From the NCBI GenBank assembly GCA_036401755.1, contig DASWUD010000277.1, forward strand, positions 1 through 20,451: 20,451 nucleotides of DNA. The letters are read 5' to 3'. Made by a program: the position numbers and the translations under genes. The stretch is from DASWUD01 sp036401755. Lineage in GTDB: Bacteria; Pseudomonadota; Gammaproteobacteria; Thiohalomonadales; Thiohalomonadaceae. Every line of letters starts with the position of its first letter. Position 1 is the first letter of the stretch. Below, piece by piece: positions 7,154 through 15,225 of the stretch. The notes below the pieces were generated by a model. It saw only the letters and a program-made list of their open reading frames with translations, was not told where the DNA came from and searched no databases.

Positions 7154-8329
7154 ATGAACAAGGGCAGTACCCTCGCCATCTCTTCACTATTTGTACTGCT
7201 GGCGGCCTGTGGCAACGGTGACAAGCAGGCACCCGGTGCGGGGGCGGGCGGTGCTCCTGCCATGCCACCGCCCGAGGTGGATGTGATCACCGTGACGCCA
7301 GGCAGCGTCACCCTTACCCAGGACCTGCCGGGGCGGCTGCTGGCGGTGCGCTCCGCCGAGGTGCGGGCACGCGTCGAAGGGGTGGTGGAGAAACGCCTCT
7401 ATCGTGAGGGAAGCGATGTAGCGGCGGGCACCCCGCTGTTCCGTATCGATGCGCGCACCTATCAGGCGGCCGCGACGGCGGCCGAGGCCGATCTGGCTGC
7501 GGCGAGCGCCCAATTCGATCGCTACAAGCAGCTGCTGCAGGATCAGATGGTGAGTCAACAGGAGTTCGACACAGCCCACGCCCGCTACAAGCAGGCACAG
7601 GCGACGCTGGCCAAGGCGCGGCTCGACCTGGAAAATGCCGTGCCGCGCGCCCCCATCGCCGGACGCGCTGGACGCGCCCTGGTTACCGAGGGGGCACTGG
7701 TGGGCAGGGAGGAGGCGACCCATCTGCTCACCATCGAGCAGCTCGATCCGATCCGCGTCGAGTTCACCCAGAGCTACTCCGATGTGCTGCGCCTGCAGCA
7801 GGCGGAGAAGGCCGGCAAGGAGCGGCCCGCCGCCACCGCGCAGGTAGAGCTGCTGCTGGAGGATGGCTCTCTCTATCCTGAACCGGGGCACCTGCAATTT
7901 GCCGATCTGGCAGTTGATCCGGGCAGCGGTTCGGTGGTGATGCGCGCCGAATTTCCCAATCCTCGTCGCGAGCTGCTGCCAGGCACCTTCGTGCGCGTGC
8001 GCTTTCCGCAGGCCCAGCTCGACAACGCCATTCGCGTGCCGCAGCGCGCGGTGACCACCACCCCGCAGGGGATGGTGGTGATGCTGGTCGATGGCGAGGG
8101 CAAGGTGGCACCGCAGCCGATCCGTACCGGTGCCATGGCCGGCAGCGATTTCATCGTGACCGATGGTCTCAAGGGCGGGGAGCAAGTGATCGTCAACGGC
8201 CTGATGAAGGCGCGCCCGGGCAGCGTGGTGAAAGCGGTGGAGTGGAATCCGCAGGCACCGCTGCTGGCGGCGCCGCCCGCGCCGGCCCAGCCCGTCCCGG
8301 GTGGTGCGCAAAGCGACGGGAAGAAATAG
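7154..8329 (+). CDS. RND efflux periplasmic adaptor (membrane fusion) lipoprotein, MexA/AcrA family
   Basis: Periplasmic adaptor linking an RND pump to an outer-membrane channel. The 391-residue protein has a lipoprotein signal ending LLAAC at 15-19, so C19 is the likely lipidated residue. There follow a biotinyl-lipoyl-like half (about 65-100), a coiled-coil hairpin (about 100-165, with QFDRYKQLLQDQMVSQQEFD on the first helix and its turn), the second lipoyl half (PRAPIAGRAGRALVTEGALVG), then beta-barrel and membrane-proximal domains. QQEFDTAHARYKQAQATL is typical of MexA/AcrA. The pump gene starts three bases after the stop, so the two are translated together. Residue +2 after the cysteine is glycine, not the aspartate found in AcrA. 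The substrate cannot be predicted. Confidence 0.93.
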   Translation: MNKGSTLAISSLFVLLAACGNGDKQAPGAGAGGAPAMPPPEVDVITVTPGSVTLTQDLPGRLLAVRSAEVRARVEGVVEKRLYREGSDVAAGTPLFRIDARTYQAAATAAEADLAAASAQFDRYKQLLQDQMVSQQEFDTAHARYKQAQATLAKARLDLENAVPRAPIAGRAGRALVTEGALVGREEATHLLTIEQLDPIRVEFTQSYSDVLRLQQAEKAGKERPAATAQVELLLEDGSLYPEPGHLQFADLAVDPGSGSVVMRAEFPNPRRELLPGTFVRVRFPQAQLDNAIRVPQRAVTTTPQGMVVMLVDGEGKVAPQPIRTGAMAGSDFIVTDGLKGGEQVIVNGLMKARPGSVVKAVEWNPQAPLLAAPPAPAQPVPGGAQSDGKK

Positions 8330-8332
8330 GCC

Positions 8333-11300
8333 ATGCTCTCCAAATTCTTCATCGACCGGCCCATCTTCGCCTGGGTCATCGCCCTCATCATCCTGCTCGG
8401 GGGCGCCCTCTCCCTGAGTCGCCTGCCCATCGCCAGCTATCCGACGGTGGCGCCGCCGGCCCTCTCCATCACCGTCAACGCTCCCGGCGCCTCGGCACAG
8501 GTGATCGAGGAGACGGCGGTGGCACTCATCGAGCAGGAGATGAACGGCATCGAGCATCTGCTCTACATGGAGTCGGCCTCGGAGCTCGGCACCGGCACCA
8601 TCACCCTCACCTTCACGGCGGGTACCAACCTCGACCTCGCCTCGGTGGAGGCGCAAAACCGCATCAAGCGCGCTGAAAACCGTCTGCCCGAAGAGGTGCG
8701 TCGCCTCGGTGTCACCGTCAACAAGGCGGCGCGCAACTTCCTGATGATCATTGCGCTCATCTCCCCCGACAAATCGAAGGACAACGTGGCGCTCGGCAGC
8801 TACGCCGCCGCCAACGTGCTGGACAGTATCCGTCGCGTGCCGGGGGTCGGCGAGGTGCTGCTGTTCGGCACCGAATATTCGATGCGCCTGTGGCTCAAGC
8901 CCGAGCGGCTGCGCGCCTACGGCCTGACTCCCACCGACGTGGCCAACGCGGTGCGCGCGCAGAACAACCAGCTGGCGGTGGGTGAGCTGGGCCAGCTGCC
9001 CGCCGCGCCCGGCCAGGAGCTGAACGCGGTGATCGTCACGCGCAGCCGCCTCGCCACCCCGGAAGAGTTCGGCGAGGTGATCATCCGCGGCAACCCGGGC
9101 GGCGCGGTGGTGCGCGTCAAGGATGTGGCGCGCGTCGAGCTGGGCGCGCAGGACTACGCGGTGGCCGCGCGCATCGACGGCCAGCCCGCCGCCGGCATGG
9201 CGGTGCGCCTCTCGCCGGGCGCCAACGCCCTCGACACCGCCACGGCGGTGCGCGCCAAGATGGGCGAGCTGGCGCACTACTTCCCGCAGGGGGTCGACTG
9301 GATCATCCCCTACGACTCCTCCACCTTCATCGACATCTCCATCAAGGAGGTGGTGAAGACGCTGGGCGAGGCGATGGTGCTGGTGGTGCTGGTGATGTTC
9401 CTGTTTATGGGCAACCTGCGCGCCACCTTCATTCCGGCCATCGTGGTGCCGGTGGCACTGGTGGGCGCTACCATCGGCCTCTACCTGCTCGGCTACTCCA
9501 TCAACATCCTCACCCTGTTCGCCATGGTGCTGGCCATCGGCATCGTGGTGGACGACGCCATCGTGGTGGTGGAGAACGTGGAGCGCATCATGAGCGAAGA
9601 GGGGCTGGCGCCGCGCGAGGCGACGCGCAAGGCGATGGGGCAGATCATCGGCGCCATCATCGCCATCACCCTGGTGCTCTCGGCGGTGTTCGTGCCGATG
9701 ACCTTCTTCGGCGGTTCGGTGGGGGCCATCTATCGCCAGTTCGCGGTGACACTGCTGCTGGCCATGAGCTTCTCGGCGCTGATGGCGCTGACCCTCACCC
9801 CGGCGCTGTGCGCCACCATCCTCAAGCACGAGCCGGGCAAGAATGATGTGGTGCCCACCACTGGCTTCCTCGGCTGGTTCAACCGCACCTTCGTGGCGAC
9901 TACCCACCATTACGTGAACCTCACGCGCCGACTGCTCGGCCGTCCGGGGCGCTGGCTGATCGTCTACGGGGTGATCGTCGTGGTGACCGCGGGACTGTTC
10001 ATCCGCCTGCCCGGCAGCTTCCTGCCCGACGAGGATCAGGGCTACTTCGTCAATCTGGTGCAGCTGCCGCCGGGCGCGACGCGCGAACGCACCCTGGAGG
10101 TGCTCAAGTCGGTCGAGCAGTACTATCTCGGTCAGCAGGAGGTGGAGCATGTGATCGGCGTGCTCGGCTTCTCCTTCGTCAGCCGCGGCCAGAATTCGGC
10201 GATGGCCTTCGTGCGTCTCAAGGACTGGGATGAGCGCAAGGCCCCGGAGAGTGGAGTGGCGGCGCTGGTGCAACGCGCCAACATGACCTTCTTCCGCATC
10301 AAGCAGGCGATGGTGTTCGCCATCAACGTGCCGCCCATCCCCGAGTTGGCGGCCACCGGCGGCTTCGACTTCCGCCTGCAGGACCGCGCCGGGCTGGGGC
10401 GCGACGCGCTGCTCGATGCGCGCAACATGACCCTGGGCCTGGCGATGCAGAACCCGGTGTTCGCCATGGTGCGTCCCGAAGGGCAGGATGCCGGCCCGCA
10501 GCTCTTCATCGACATCGACCGCCACAAGGCGCGTGCCCTCGGCATCGATCCCGCGGAGCTGAACAACGCGCTGCAGGCCTCGCTCGGCACCGCCTACATC
10601 AACGACTTCGTGCGCCAGGGGCGCATCCTGCGCGTGCAGATGCAGGCCGAACCCGCGACGCGCAGCACGCCGCAGGAGATCCTGCGCATGCCGATCCGCA
10701 ACGGCAGTGGCCAGATGGTCACCCTGGCCGAGGTGGCCTCCGCCAGGTGGATCGCCGGCAGTCCCAAGCTGGATCGCTACAACGGCCTGCCGTCGATGAA
10801 GATCTCCGGTGCGCCCGCCCCGGGCCGCTCCACCGGCGAGGCGATGGCGGCGATGCAACAGATCGCTGCGCAACTGCCGCCGGGCATCGGCTTCGAATGG
10901 TCGGGCACCTCGTTCGAGGAGCGCCTCTCTGGCAGTCAGGCACCACTGCTGTTCGGCATCTCGCTCATCGTAGTGTTCCTCTGTCTGGCGGCCCTCTACG
11001 AGAGCTGGTCGATCCCATTTGCGGTGATGCTGGTGGTGCCGCTCGGTGTGTTCGGCGCGGTACTGGCGGTGACCATGCGTGGTTTGCCCGACGACGTCTA
11101 CTTCAAGGTGGGACTGATCGCCATCATCGGTCTGTCGGCGAAGAACGCCATCCTGATCATCCAGTTCGCCCGCGAACTGCAGGATGAGGGCATGGCCTTG
11201 CTCGACGCGATCCTGGAGGCGATCCGGCTGCGCTTCCGCCCCATCCTGATGACCTCGATCGCATTCATCTTCGGTGTGTTGCCGCTCGCCATCTCCACCG

Positions 11301-11458
11301 GTGCCGGCGCCAACAGTCGCCACGCCATTGGTACCGGTGTGATGGGCGGCATGATCACCGCGACACTGTTGGCCGTGTTCCTGGTGCCGATCTTCTATCT
11401 GGTGGTGCGCCGCATCTTCCCGGGGCATGCGCGTCGCCATCTGGATGATATCGGCTGA
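8333..11458 (+). CDS. RND multidrug efflux transporter, HAE1 family (AcrB/MexB-like)
   Basis: Proton-driven inner-membrane pump that exports hydrophobic or amphiphilic compounds as a homotrimer. The 1041 residues match full-length AcrB. It opens MLSKFFIDRPIFAWVIA, the usual N-terminus. Helix 4 carries the proton-relay pair D407 and D408 in GIVVDDAIVVVENV, and helix 10 carries the relay lysine at about 937 in SAKNAILIIQ (K940 of AcrB). Two large periplasmic loops (about 30-335 and 560-870) give the repeated porter architecture, and GSFLPDEDQG at about 561-570 starts the second. No frameshift or truncation is seen. No oprM/tolC-like gene or TetR-type repressor lies in this window, so the outer channel must be encoded elsewhere. 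A strong hairpin follows the stop by about 10 bases. Confidence 0.96.
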   Translation: MLSKFFIDRPIFAWVIALIILLGGALSLSRLPIASYPTVAPPALSITVNAPGASAQVIEETAVALIEQEMNGIEHLLYMESASELGTGTITLTFTAGTNLDLASVEAQNRIKRAENRLPEEVRRLGVTVNKAARNFLMIIALISPDKSKDNVALGSYAAANVLDSIRRVPGVGEVLLFGTEYSMRLWLKPERLRAYGLTPTDVANAVRAQNNQLAVGELGQLPAAPGQELNAVIVTRSRLATPEEFGEVIIRGNPGGAVVRVKDVARVELGAQDYAVAARIDGQPAAGMAVRLSPGANALDTATAVRAKMGELAHYFPQGVDWIIPYDSSTFIDISIKEVVKTLGEAMVLVVLVMFLFMGNLRATFIPAIVVPVALVGATIGLYLLGYSINILTLFAMVLAIGIVVDDAIVVVENVERIMSEEGLAPREATRKAMGQIIGAIIAITLVLSAVFVPMTFFGGSVGAIYRQFAVTLLLAMSFSALMALTLTPALCATILKHEPGKNDVVPTTGFLGWFNRTFVATTHHYVNLTRRLLGRPGRWLIVYGVIVVVTAGLFIRLPGSFLPDEDQGYFVNLVQLPPGATRERTLEVLKSVEQYYLGQQEVEHVIGVLGFSFVSRGQNSAMAFVRLKDWDERKAPESGVAALVQRANMTFFRIKQAMVFAINVPPIPELAATGGFDFRLQDRAGLGRDALLDARNMTLGLAMQNPVFAMVRPEGQDAGPQLFIDIDRHKARALGIDPAELNNALQASLGTAYINDFVRQGRILRVQMQAEPATRSTPQEILRMPIRNGSGQMVTLAEVASARWIAGSPKLDRYNGLPSMKISGAPAPGRSTGEAMAAMQQIAAQLPPGIGFEWSGTSFEERLSGSQAPLLFGISLIVVFLCLAALYESWSIPFAVMLVVPLGVFGAVLAVTMRGLPDDVYFKVGLIAIIGLSAKNAILIIQFARELQDEGMALLDAILEAIRLRFRPILMTSIAFIFGVLPLAISTGAGANSRHAIGTGVMGGMITATLLAVFLVPIFYLVVRRIFPGHARRHLDDIG

Positions 11459-11467
11459 GAAAGGTGA

Positions 11468-11512
11468 GATCGACAGGTTGGGTGACGCCCCGGGTGAACC
11501 CAACCTGCGATC
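11468..11512. terminator. Long hairpin between convergent genes, probable bidirectional terminator
   Basis: GATCG (11468-11472) and CAGGTTGGGT (11474-11483) pair with ACCCAACCTG (11498-11507) and CGATC (11508-11512). This gives a 15-bp stem with a single bulged base (11473) and a 14-base loop. It sits between the convergent RND pump and formate-tetrahydrofolate ligase genes, where it can act on both strands. It lacks a T-run on either side, so strict rho-independent action is uncertain. Confidence 0.65.
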
Positions 11513-11553
11513 GGCATCTCAGCAGAGGTGGCGTTGCAGCGACCTGCTGAACG

Positions 11554-13221
11554 TCAAATGCCTTTTACCCTCCCATCGGCGCCCAGCGAAATACTATGCG
11601 CGGCCGGCTCGCGCGGCAGCCCCGGCATGGTGACGATCTCACCGGTGATGGCGAGCAGGTAGCCGGCGCCGGCATTAATGCGCAACGACTCCACCGGTAG
11701 CACAAAGCCATTGGTGGCACCGACGCGGCGCGGGTCGGCGGAAAGCGAAAGGTGGGTCTTGGCGATGCAGATGGGCAGCCGGTCGTAACCTAGCGCCACA
11801 ATGCGCTCCAGTTCCTGTTGCGCGCTGCGGCTGAAGGCGACACTGCCGGCGCCGTAGATGGTCTGCGCCACCGCGCTGATCTTCTCCTGCACCGACTGCT
11901 GCAACGAGTAGAGAAAGCGTGGTGCCGGCGTGGGTTGCTGGGTGGCATCGAGCACCTGTTGCGCCAATGCCTCGGCACCCGCACCCCCTTCGGTGAAGCC
12001 GCTGAAGCGTGCATATTTCAGACCGCGTCCCTCGCAACCGGCCTCGATAGTGTGTAGCTCTTCTTCAGAGTCGTGATCAAATACATTGATGGCAATCACC
12101 GGCTCGAAGCCGAAGGCGCGCACGCTGTGCACATGGTGATCGAGGTGGTCGAGACCGCGCGTCACGGCATCGAGCGAAGACTCGGTCGCACTGCCTCCGC
12201 CGTGGATGCGCAGGGCGCGTGTCGTCACCACCAGCACCACCGCGCTCGGCCACAACCCCGAGCTGCGGCACTTGATGTCGAAGAACTTCTCCGCACCGAG
12301 GTCAAAGCCGAACCCCGCCTCGGTCACCACGTAATCGGTGCGGCTCGCGGCGGTGCGCGTCGCCACCACCGAGTTGCAGCCGTGGGCGATGTTGCCGAAT
12401 GGTCCACCGTGGACGAAGGCAGGCACCCCTTCGCTCGACTGCACCAGGTTGGGCAGCAGCGCATCGTGCAACAGCGCCGCCATGGCGCCGGTCCCCTGCA
12501 GGGTGTCGGCTGTCACCGCGTTGCCGTCGCGATCGAAGCCGACCAGAATTTTTCCGAGCCGCGCCTGGAGGTCGTCGATCCCCTCGTGCAGCGCGAGGAT
12601 CGCCATCACCTCAGAGGCGGCGGTGATATCGAACGCCGCCTCGCGCGGCACGCCGTGGGCGCGACCACCCAGGCCGATCACCATGTGGCGCAGTGCGCGG
12701 TCATTGACATCGAGCACGCGCCGCCAGAACAGCTGGCGGTGCTCCAGGTCGATGCTGCTGTGGTGGTGGATGGCGTTGTCGATGAGCGCCGCGAGCAGGT
12801 TGTGCGCCGCCCCCACCGCGTGGATGTCGCCGGTGAAGTGCATGTTGATACGCGTGCTCGGCTCCAGTGTGCATTGGCCGCCGCCGGTGCCGCCTCCCTT
12901 CATGCCGAAGATGGGACCGAGCGACGGCTCGCGCAGTGCCAGCGCGGTGCGCTGGCCGAGGCGGCGCAGCCCCTGCGCGAGACCGATGGAGAGGGTGGTC
13001 TTGCCTTCACCGGCCGGGGTGGGATTGATGGCCGACACCAGCACGATCTTGCCGTTGACCGGTTGCTGTGGCGCCGGCAGCGCAGCCAGTCGTACCTTGG
13101 CCATGCCATCGCCGCAGACCATCACCTCGTGCGGGGCGAGTCCCAGATCGGCGGCAACATCGAGAATGGGGCGCATGGCCATCTCCATGGGGTGCATTTG
13201 AAGTTGAGATGATCTACTCAT
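11554..13221 (-). CDS. fhs: Formate-tetrahydrofolate ligase
   Basis: Cytoplasmic enzyme joining formate to tetrahydrofolate with ATP hydrolysis to make 10-formyltetrahydrofolate, feeding one-carbon metabolism. From the ATG at 13221 the protein has 555 residues, the usual length. Seen motifs are the nucleotide loop NPTPAGEGKTT (K74), EPSLGPIFGMKGG, HFTGDIHAV, a VNDRALRHMVIGLGG block, ITAASEVMAIL, FVHGGPFGNIAHGCNS, VTEAGFGFDLGAEKFFDIKCR, and the C-terminal ITGEIVTMPGLP. The loop after EPSLGP reads GGGTGGGQCTLEP, different from the GGAAGGGYAQVVP type I recall from common homologues. The start is ambiguous. The ATG at 13176 (MRPILDVAADLG) has GGAG six bases upstream and would give 540 residues, while 13221 gives the family length but has no clear ribosome site. 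It is a single gene, with no folD or purN beside it. Confidence 0.94.
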   Translation of the reverse strand: MSRSSQLQMHPMEMAMRPILDVAADLGLAPHEVMVCGDGMAKVRLAALPAPQQPVNGKIVLVSAINPTPAGEGKTTLSIGLAQGLRRLGQRTALALREPSLGPIFGMKGGGTGGGQCTLEPSTRINMHFTGDIHAVGAAHNLLAALIDNAIHHHSSIDLEHRQLFWRRVLDVNDRALRHMVIGLGGRAHGVPREAAFDITAASEVMAILALHEGIDDLQARLGKILVGFDRDGNAVTADTLQGTGAMAALLHDALLPNLVQSSEGVPAFVHGGPFGNIAHGCNSVVATRTAASRTDYVVTEAGFGFDLGAEKFFDIKCRSSGLWPSAVVLVVTTRALRIHGGGSATESSLDAVTRGLDHLDHHVHSVRAFGFEPVIAINVFDHDSEEELHTIEAGCEGRGLKYARFSGFTEGGAGAEALAQQVLDATQQPTPAPRFLYSLQQSVQEKISAVAQTIYGAGSVAFSRSAQQELERIVALGYDRLPICIAKTHLSLSADPRRVGATNGFVLPVESLRINAGAGYLLAITGEIVTMPGLPREPAAHSISLGADGRVKGI

Positions 13222-13270
13222 CGCTTGTCGTGTGCCAGAGGGGGCATGCTGGCAGGTACTACCGCACGGC

Positions 13271-13276
13271 ATTATA
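13271..13276 (-). promoter_or_regulatory. Candidate -10 element for fhs
   Basis: Read on the minus strand the hexamer is a perfect TATAAT, 49 bases upstream of the ATG at 13221, with TG close before it. No good -35 hexamer is found at the expected distance, so this is a candidate only. Confidence 0.4.
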
Positions 13277-13342
13277 TGCAGAGTAGTTGACCCGGGCGAC
13301 TGCGCAGGAGGAGTGTGCTACCTTAACCGCCACCAAGGAACC

Positions 13343-13347
13343 GAGAG
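13343..13347 (+). promoter_or_regulatory. Ribosome binding site deciding the start at 13356
   Basis: GAGAG lies eight bases before the ATG at 13356, and AAGGAA is a little further upstream. It favours 13356 over the in-frame codon at 13287, in agreement with the signal peptide that follows. Confidence 0.6.
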
Positions 13348-13355
13348 ACTTAGCA

Positions 13356-13910
13356 ATGAAGCGGCTGCGCGATTGTCTTCTGCTTATCCTGTTGTGCGGC
13401 ACGGCACCTGCCTTTGCCGAGCAGCCTTCGCAAGCGGTAGAGCTGAGCCTCTTTCCGGATTATCGGGCACAGGTGCAACTGGCCGATGCCACGGAAAGCG
13501 GATCACTAACACAGGCACCACCCCAGTCGACCATCGACGCAGAGGTCGGTGAGTTTCGCGAGCCGCTCTTCACTCCGAACAAGATGCACCAGTATCTGGG
13601 ATTCGGCTCGATCGCGCTGGCCACCCTCGCGCTGCTCTCCCCCAAGGAGGAAGAGGGTCCCCACAGCGCCTTCGCCACCGGGGCAGCCGTGCTGGGTGGT
13701 GCTGCGGTGGCTTCGGGTCTGATCGTGCATGGCGAGGATGTCGGGCCCAGTTATGGTGTGTGGGATCCCGATAACCAGCATGCGGTGCTGGCCACCCTGG
13801 GGGCGCTGGGCTTTATCGCCGCCGTGGCGCAGGGGGGCGAGGAGAACCATGCCGTCTATGGTGTAGCCGGTTATGTGGCAATGGCGATCGGCATCCGCCT
13901 CAACTGGTAA
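13356..13910 (+). CDS. Four-helix membrane protein with periodic histidines, cytochrome b561-like; next to a cytochrome c
   Basis: I do not recognise a named family with certainty. The 184-residue product begins with a signal peptide (MKRLRDCLLLILLCGTAPAFAEQ, cut near residue 21), then a polar periplasmic stretch to about residue 75. Four short hydrophobic helices follow, at about 78-95, 104-124, 142-159 and 165-181. Histidines sit at helix ends: H78, H103, H125, H142 and H165. Such spacing is what paired haem-b ligands of b561-type proteins look like, but coordination is inference. It lies 70 bp upstream of a diheme cytochrome c on the same strand, which supports an electron-transfer role. 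A non-haem membrane protein of unknown function remains possible. Confidence 0.72.
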   Translation: MKRLRDCLLLILLCGTAPAFAEQPSQAVELSLFPDYRAQVQLADATESGSLTQAPPQSTIDAEVGEFREPLFTPNKMHQYLGFGSIALATLALLSPKEEEGPHSAFATGAAVLGGAAVASGLIVHGEDVGPSYGVWDPDNQHAVLATLGALGFIAAVAQGGEENHAVYGVAGYVAMAIGIRLNW

Positions 13911-13980
13911 CGGCACAATGTCGAACCTCCCCCTTTCCATCCAAACGATCCGGTGCGGCCTGCGTCGCAGAGAGAGTGCA

Positions 13981-14541
13981 ATGATTCATTCCCTGGGACG
14001 CTGCTTGTTGTTGGGCATGCTGCTGGCACTGCCTTTCTCCTCCAATGCCGGCTCCGGCGACCTCACGGAGTGGCTGAGCCTCAAGCGTCTGGGCGAGGTG
14101 GAGCCGGTCGCCAATGCCCGCTACGCGCAGGAGTGCAGCGCCTGCCACTTTGCCTATCAGCCCGGTCTGCTGACCGCGCGCTCCTGGCGAAAACTCCTCG
14201 ATGCCAAGGCGCTGGCCGATCACTTCGGCGACAACGCAGAGCTGGATGAGGCGGTGCGCCAGGAGATCGAAACCTACGCGCTGGCCCACGCGGCAGATCA
14301 CTCCAACTACAAACGCTCGCGCAAGATCGCGGCCGCCACGCCCGCCGACGCGGCCCCGCTGCGCATCACCGAAAACAGCTATATCAAACGCAAGCACGCC
14401 GCCATTCCAGCCGAGCTGGTGACAGGTAACCCCCAGGTCAAATCGTTGAGCAACTGCAGCGCCTGTCACACCCGTGCGGCAGAGGGGGTCTACGATGACG
14501 ATACCGTCTTCATCAAGGGCCATGGCCGCTGGCACGACTAA
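13981..14541 (+). CDS. Diheme cytochrome c, DHC family
   Basis: Periplasmic electron carrier of 186 residues. A signal peptide ends near SSNAG (about residue 23). Two haem-attachment motifs are present: C52-S-A-C55-H56 and C159-S-A-C162-H163. The sequence around them (FAYQPGLLTARSWRKLL, ADHFGDNAELDEAVRQEIE, APLRITENSYIKRKH) fits the DHC family, known from Rhodobacter sphaeroides, where DHC reduces the oxygen-binding haem protein SHP. The start at 13981 has GAGAGAG just upstream; the frame is open from 13873 but that region is not signal-like. It follows the four-helix protein by 70 bp. In related genomes DHC usually travels with SHP (DUF1924) and a cytochrome b; no SHP gene is visible here. 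Confidence 0.93.
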   Translation: MIHSLGRCLLLGMLLALPFSSNAGSGDLTEWLSLKRLGEVEPVANARYAQECSACHFAYQPGLLTARSWRKLLDAKALADHFGDNAELDEAVRQEIETYALAHAADHSNYKRSRKIAAATPADAAPLRITENSYIKRKHAAIPAELVTGNPQVKSLSNCSACHTRAAEGVYDDDTVFIKGHGRWHD

Positions 14542-14623
14542 CCGGGCGCAGTGCTTGTGCCGCACAGTTAAGACCAAGCATTCACTCCACAATTTTCATC
14601 CTCTCCCGCCGCTTCGCGCCGCT

Positions 14624-14645
14624 GCCCCGTGTCGGTGACAGGGGC
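14624..14645. terminator. Hairpin after the cytochrome gene
   Basis: GCCCC (14624-14628) and TGTC (14630-14633) pair with GACA (14637-14640) and GGGGC (14641-14645) around a GGT loop and one bulged base. It lies about 80 bases after the cytochrome stop and just before the phased repeats. There is no T-run, so it may be a terminator or a structured leader element. Confidence 0.45.
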
Positions 14646-14648
14646 GTC

Positions 14649-14673
14649 GTTACATTGGGAAACAATTTGTTAC
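14649..14673 (+). promoter_or_regulatory. Three half-sites phased at 10 bp, candidate OmpR/CpxR-type operator
   Basis: GTTAC (14649-14653), GAAAC (14659-14663) and GTTAC (14669-14673) repeat exactly every 10 bases with 5-base spacers, a GWWAC-N5 pattern. OmpR-family regulators bind such head-to-tail repeats, and the enteric CpxR box is GTAAA-N5-GTAAA. The site lies about 70-95 bases upstream of the Spy-like gene that starts the regulator operon, which suggests autoregulation. Within it, AACAA-T-TTGTT (14661-14671) is also a perfect palindrome, so a dimeric repressor is an alternative. Confidence 0.45.
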
Positions 14674-14743
14674 TTCCCTGAAAAGCAGCAAGCCGTGTCG
14701 CGTCATACCCTCTACCAGGTCAATTTCTCAGAGGGAGACGAAG

Positions 14744-15199
14744 ATGAAACATGCCATGAAAGTGACACTGGCCGTGCTGGGGCTCGCTGCCTCAGTTGCA
14801 TTAATCGGTGCTTGCTCCGCCCACTACCGCGGTGCCGAGGCACAGGCCGGGCATATCGAGCGGCTGAGTGAGCGGCTGGCCGACGATCTGGCGTTGAACG
14901 AAGTGCAGCGCTCCCATCTCGACACGCTACGCACAACACTGCAGAGCGTAACGCGGGAGATGCACGATGCACGCGACAGCAGTCGCGCCACACTGCTTGA
15001 CCTGCTGCAACAACCCACCATCGATCGCAGCCGCGCACTCGCCTTGGTCCAGGAGCGGACGCAGGAGGTCGCGGAGCGCGCGCCGACAGTGGTGGTGGCC
15101 TTCGCTGACTTTTATGACAGCCTCGACGTCAAGCAGCAGGCCGAGTTGCGTGCGCGGATCGAGAAGCGGTGGCAGCGGCGGGATCGTTGTTGGAAATGA
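14744..15199 (+). CDS. Spy/CpxP-like periplasmic protein (LTXXQ-type), probable lipoprotein
   Basis: A 151-residue exported protein. The N-terminal hydrophobic segment ends LIGAC, with C24 as a possible lipidation site; alternatively it is a plain signal peptide. The rest is helical and highly charged. Two degenerate LTXXQ-type motifs are present, LNEVQRSHL (about 51-59) and LDVKQQAEL (about 130-138), spaced as in Spy and CpxP, which are periplasmic chaperones and modulators of Cpx sensing. A strong ribosome site, GAGGGAG at 14731-14737, lies six bases before the ATG. It is co-directional with, and upstream of, the regulator and kinase, unlike E. coli where cpxP is divergent from cpxRA. A related family, periplasmic heavy-metal-resistance proteins, is the main alternative. 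Confidence 0.78.
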   Translation: MKHAMKVTLAVLGLAASVALIGACSAHYRGAEAQAGHIERLSERLADDLALNEVQRSHLDTLRTTLQSVTREMHDARDSSRATLLDLLQQPTIDRSRALALVQERTQEVAERAPTVVVAFADFYDSLDVKQQAELRARIEKRWQRRDRCWK

Positions 15200-15225
15200 C
15201 GCGTGAGGTGCTGAGCGCGCCACAC

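Noticed and set aside
9361..9410. GGTGCTGGTGGTGCTGGTGATG repeat-like stretch
   Set aside because: It encodes the valine/leucine-rich helix of the RND pump; the repeat reflects codon bias, not a DNA element.
7187..11503. A 1438-codon open frame on the minus strand, the longest in the window
   Set aside because: It lies antisense to the RND adaptor and pump genes, has histidine/arginine/glutamine-rich low-complexity composition, no recognisable domain and no ribosome site. It is a shadow of GC-rich codon bias.
12073..13212. 379-codon plus-strand open frame
   Set aside because: Antisense to formate-tetrahydrofolate ligase, with shadow composition.
13287..13292. TTGACC as a -35 element for the gene at 13356
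   Set aside because: No -10-like hexamer lies 16-18 bases downstream on the plus strand.
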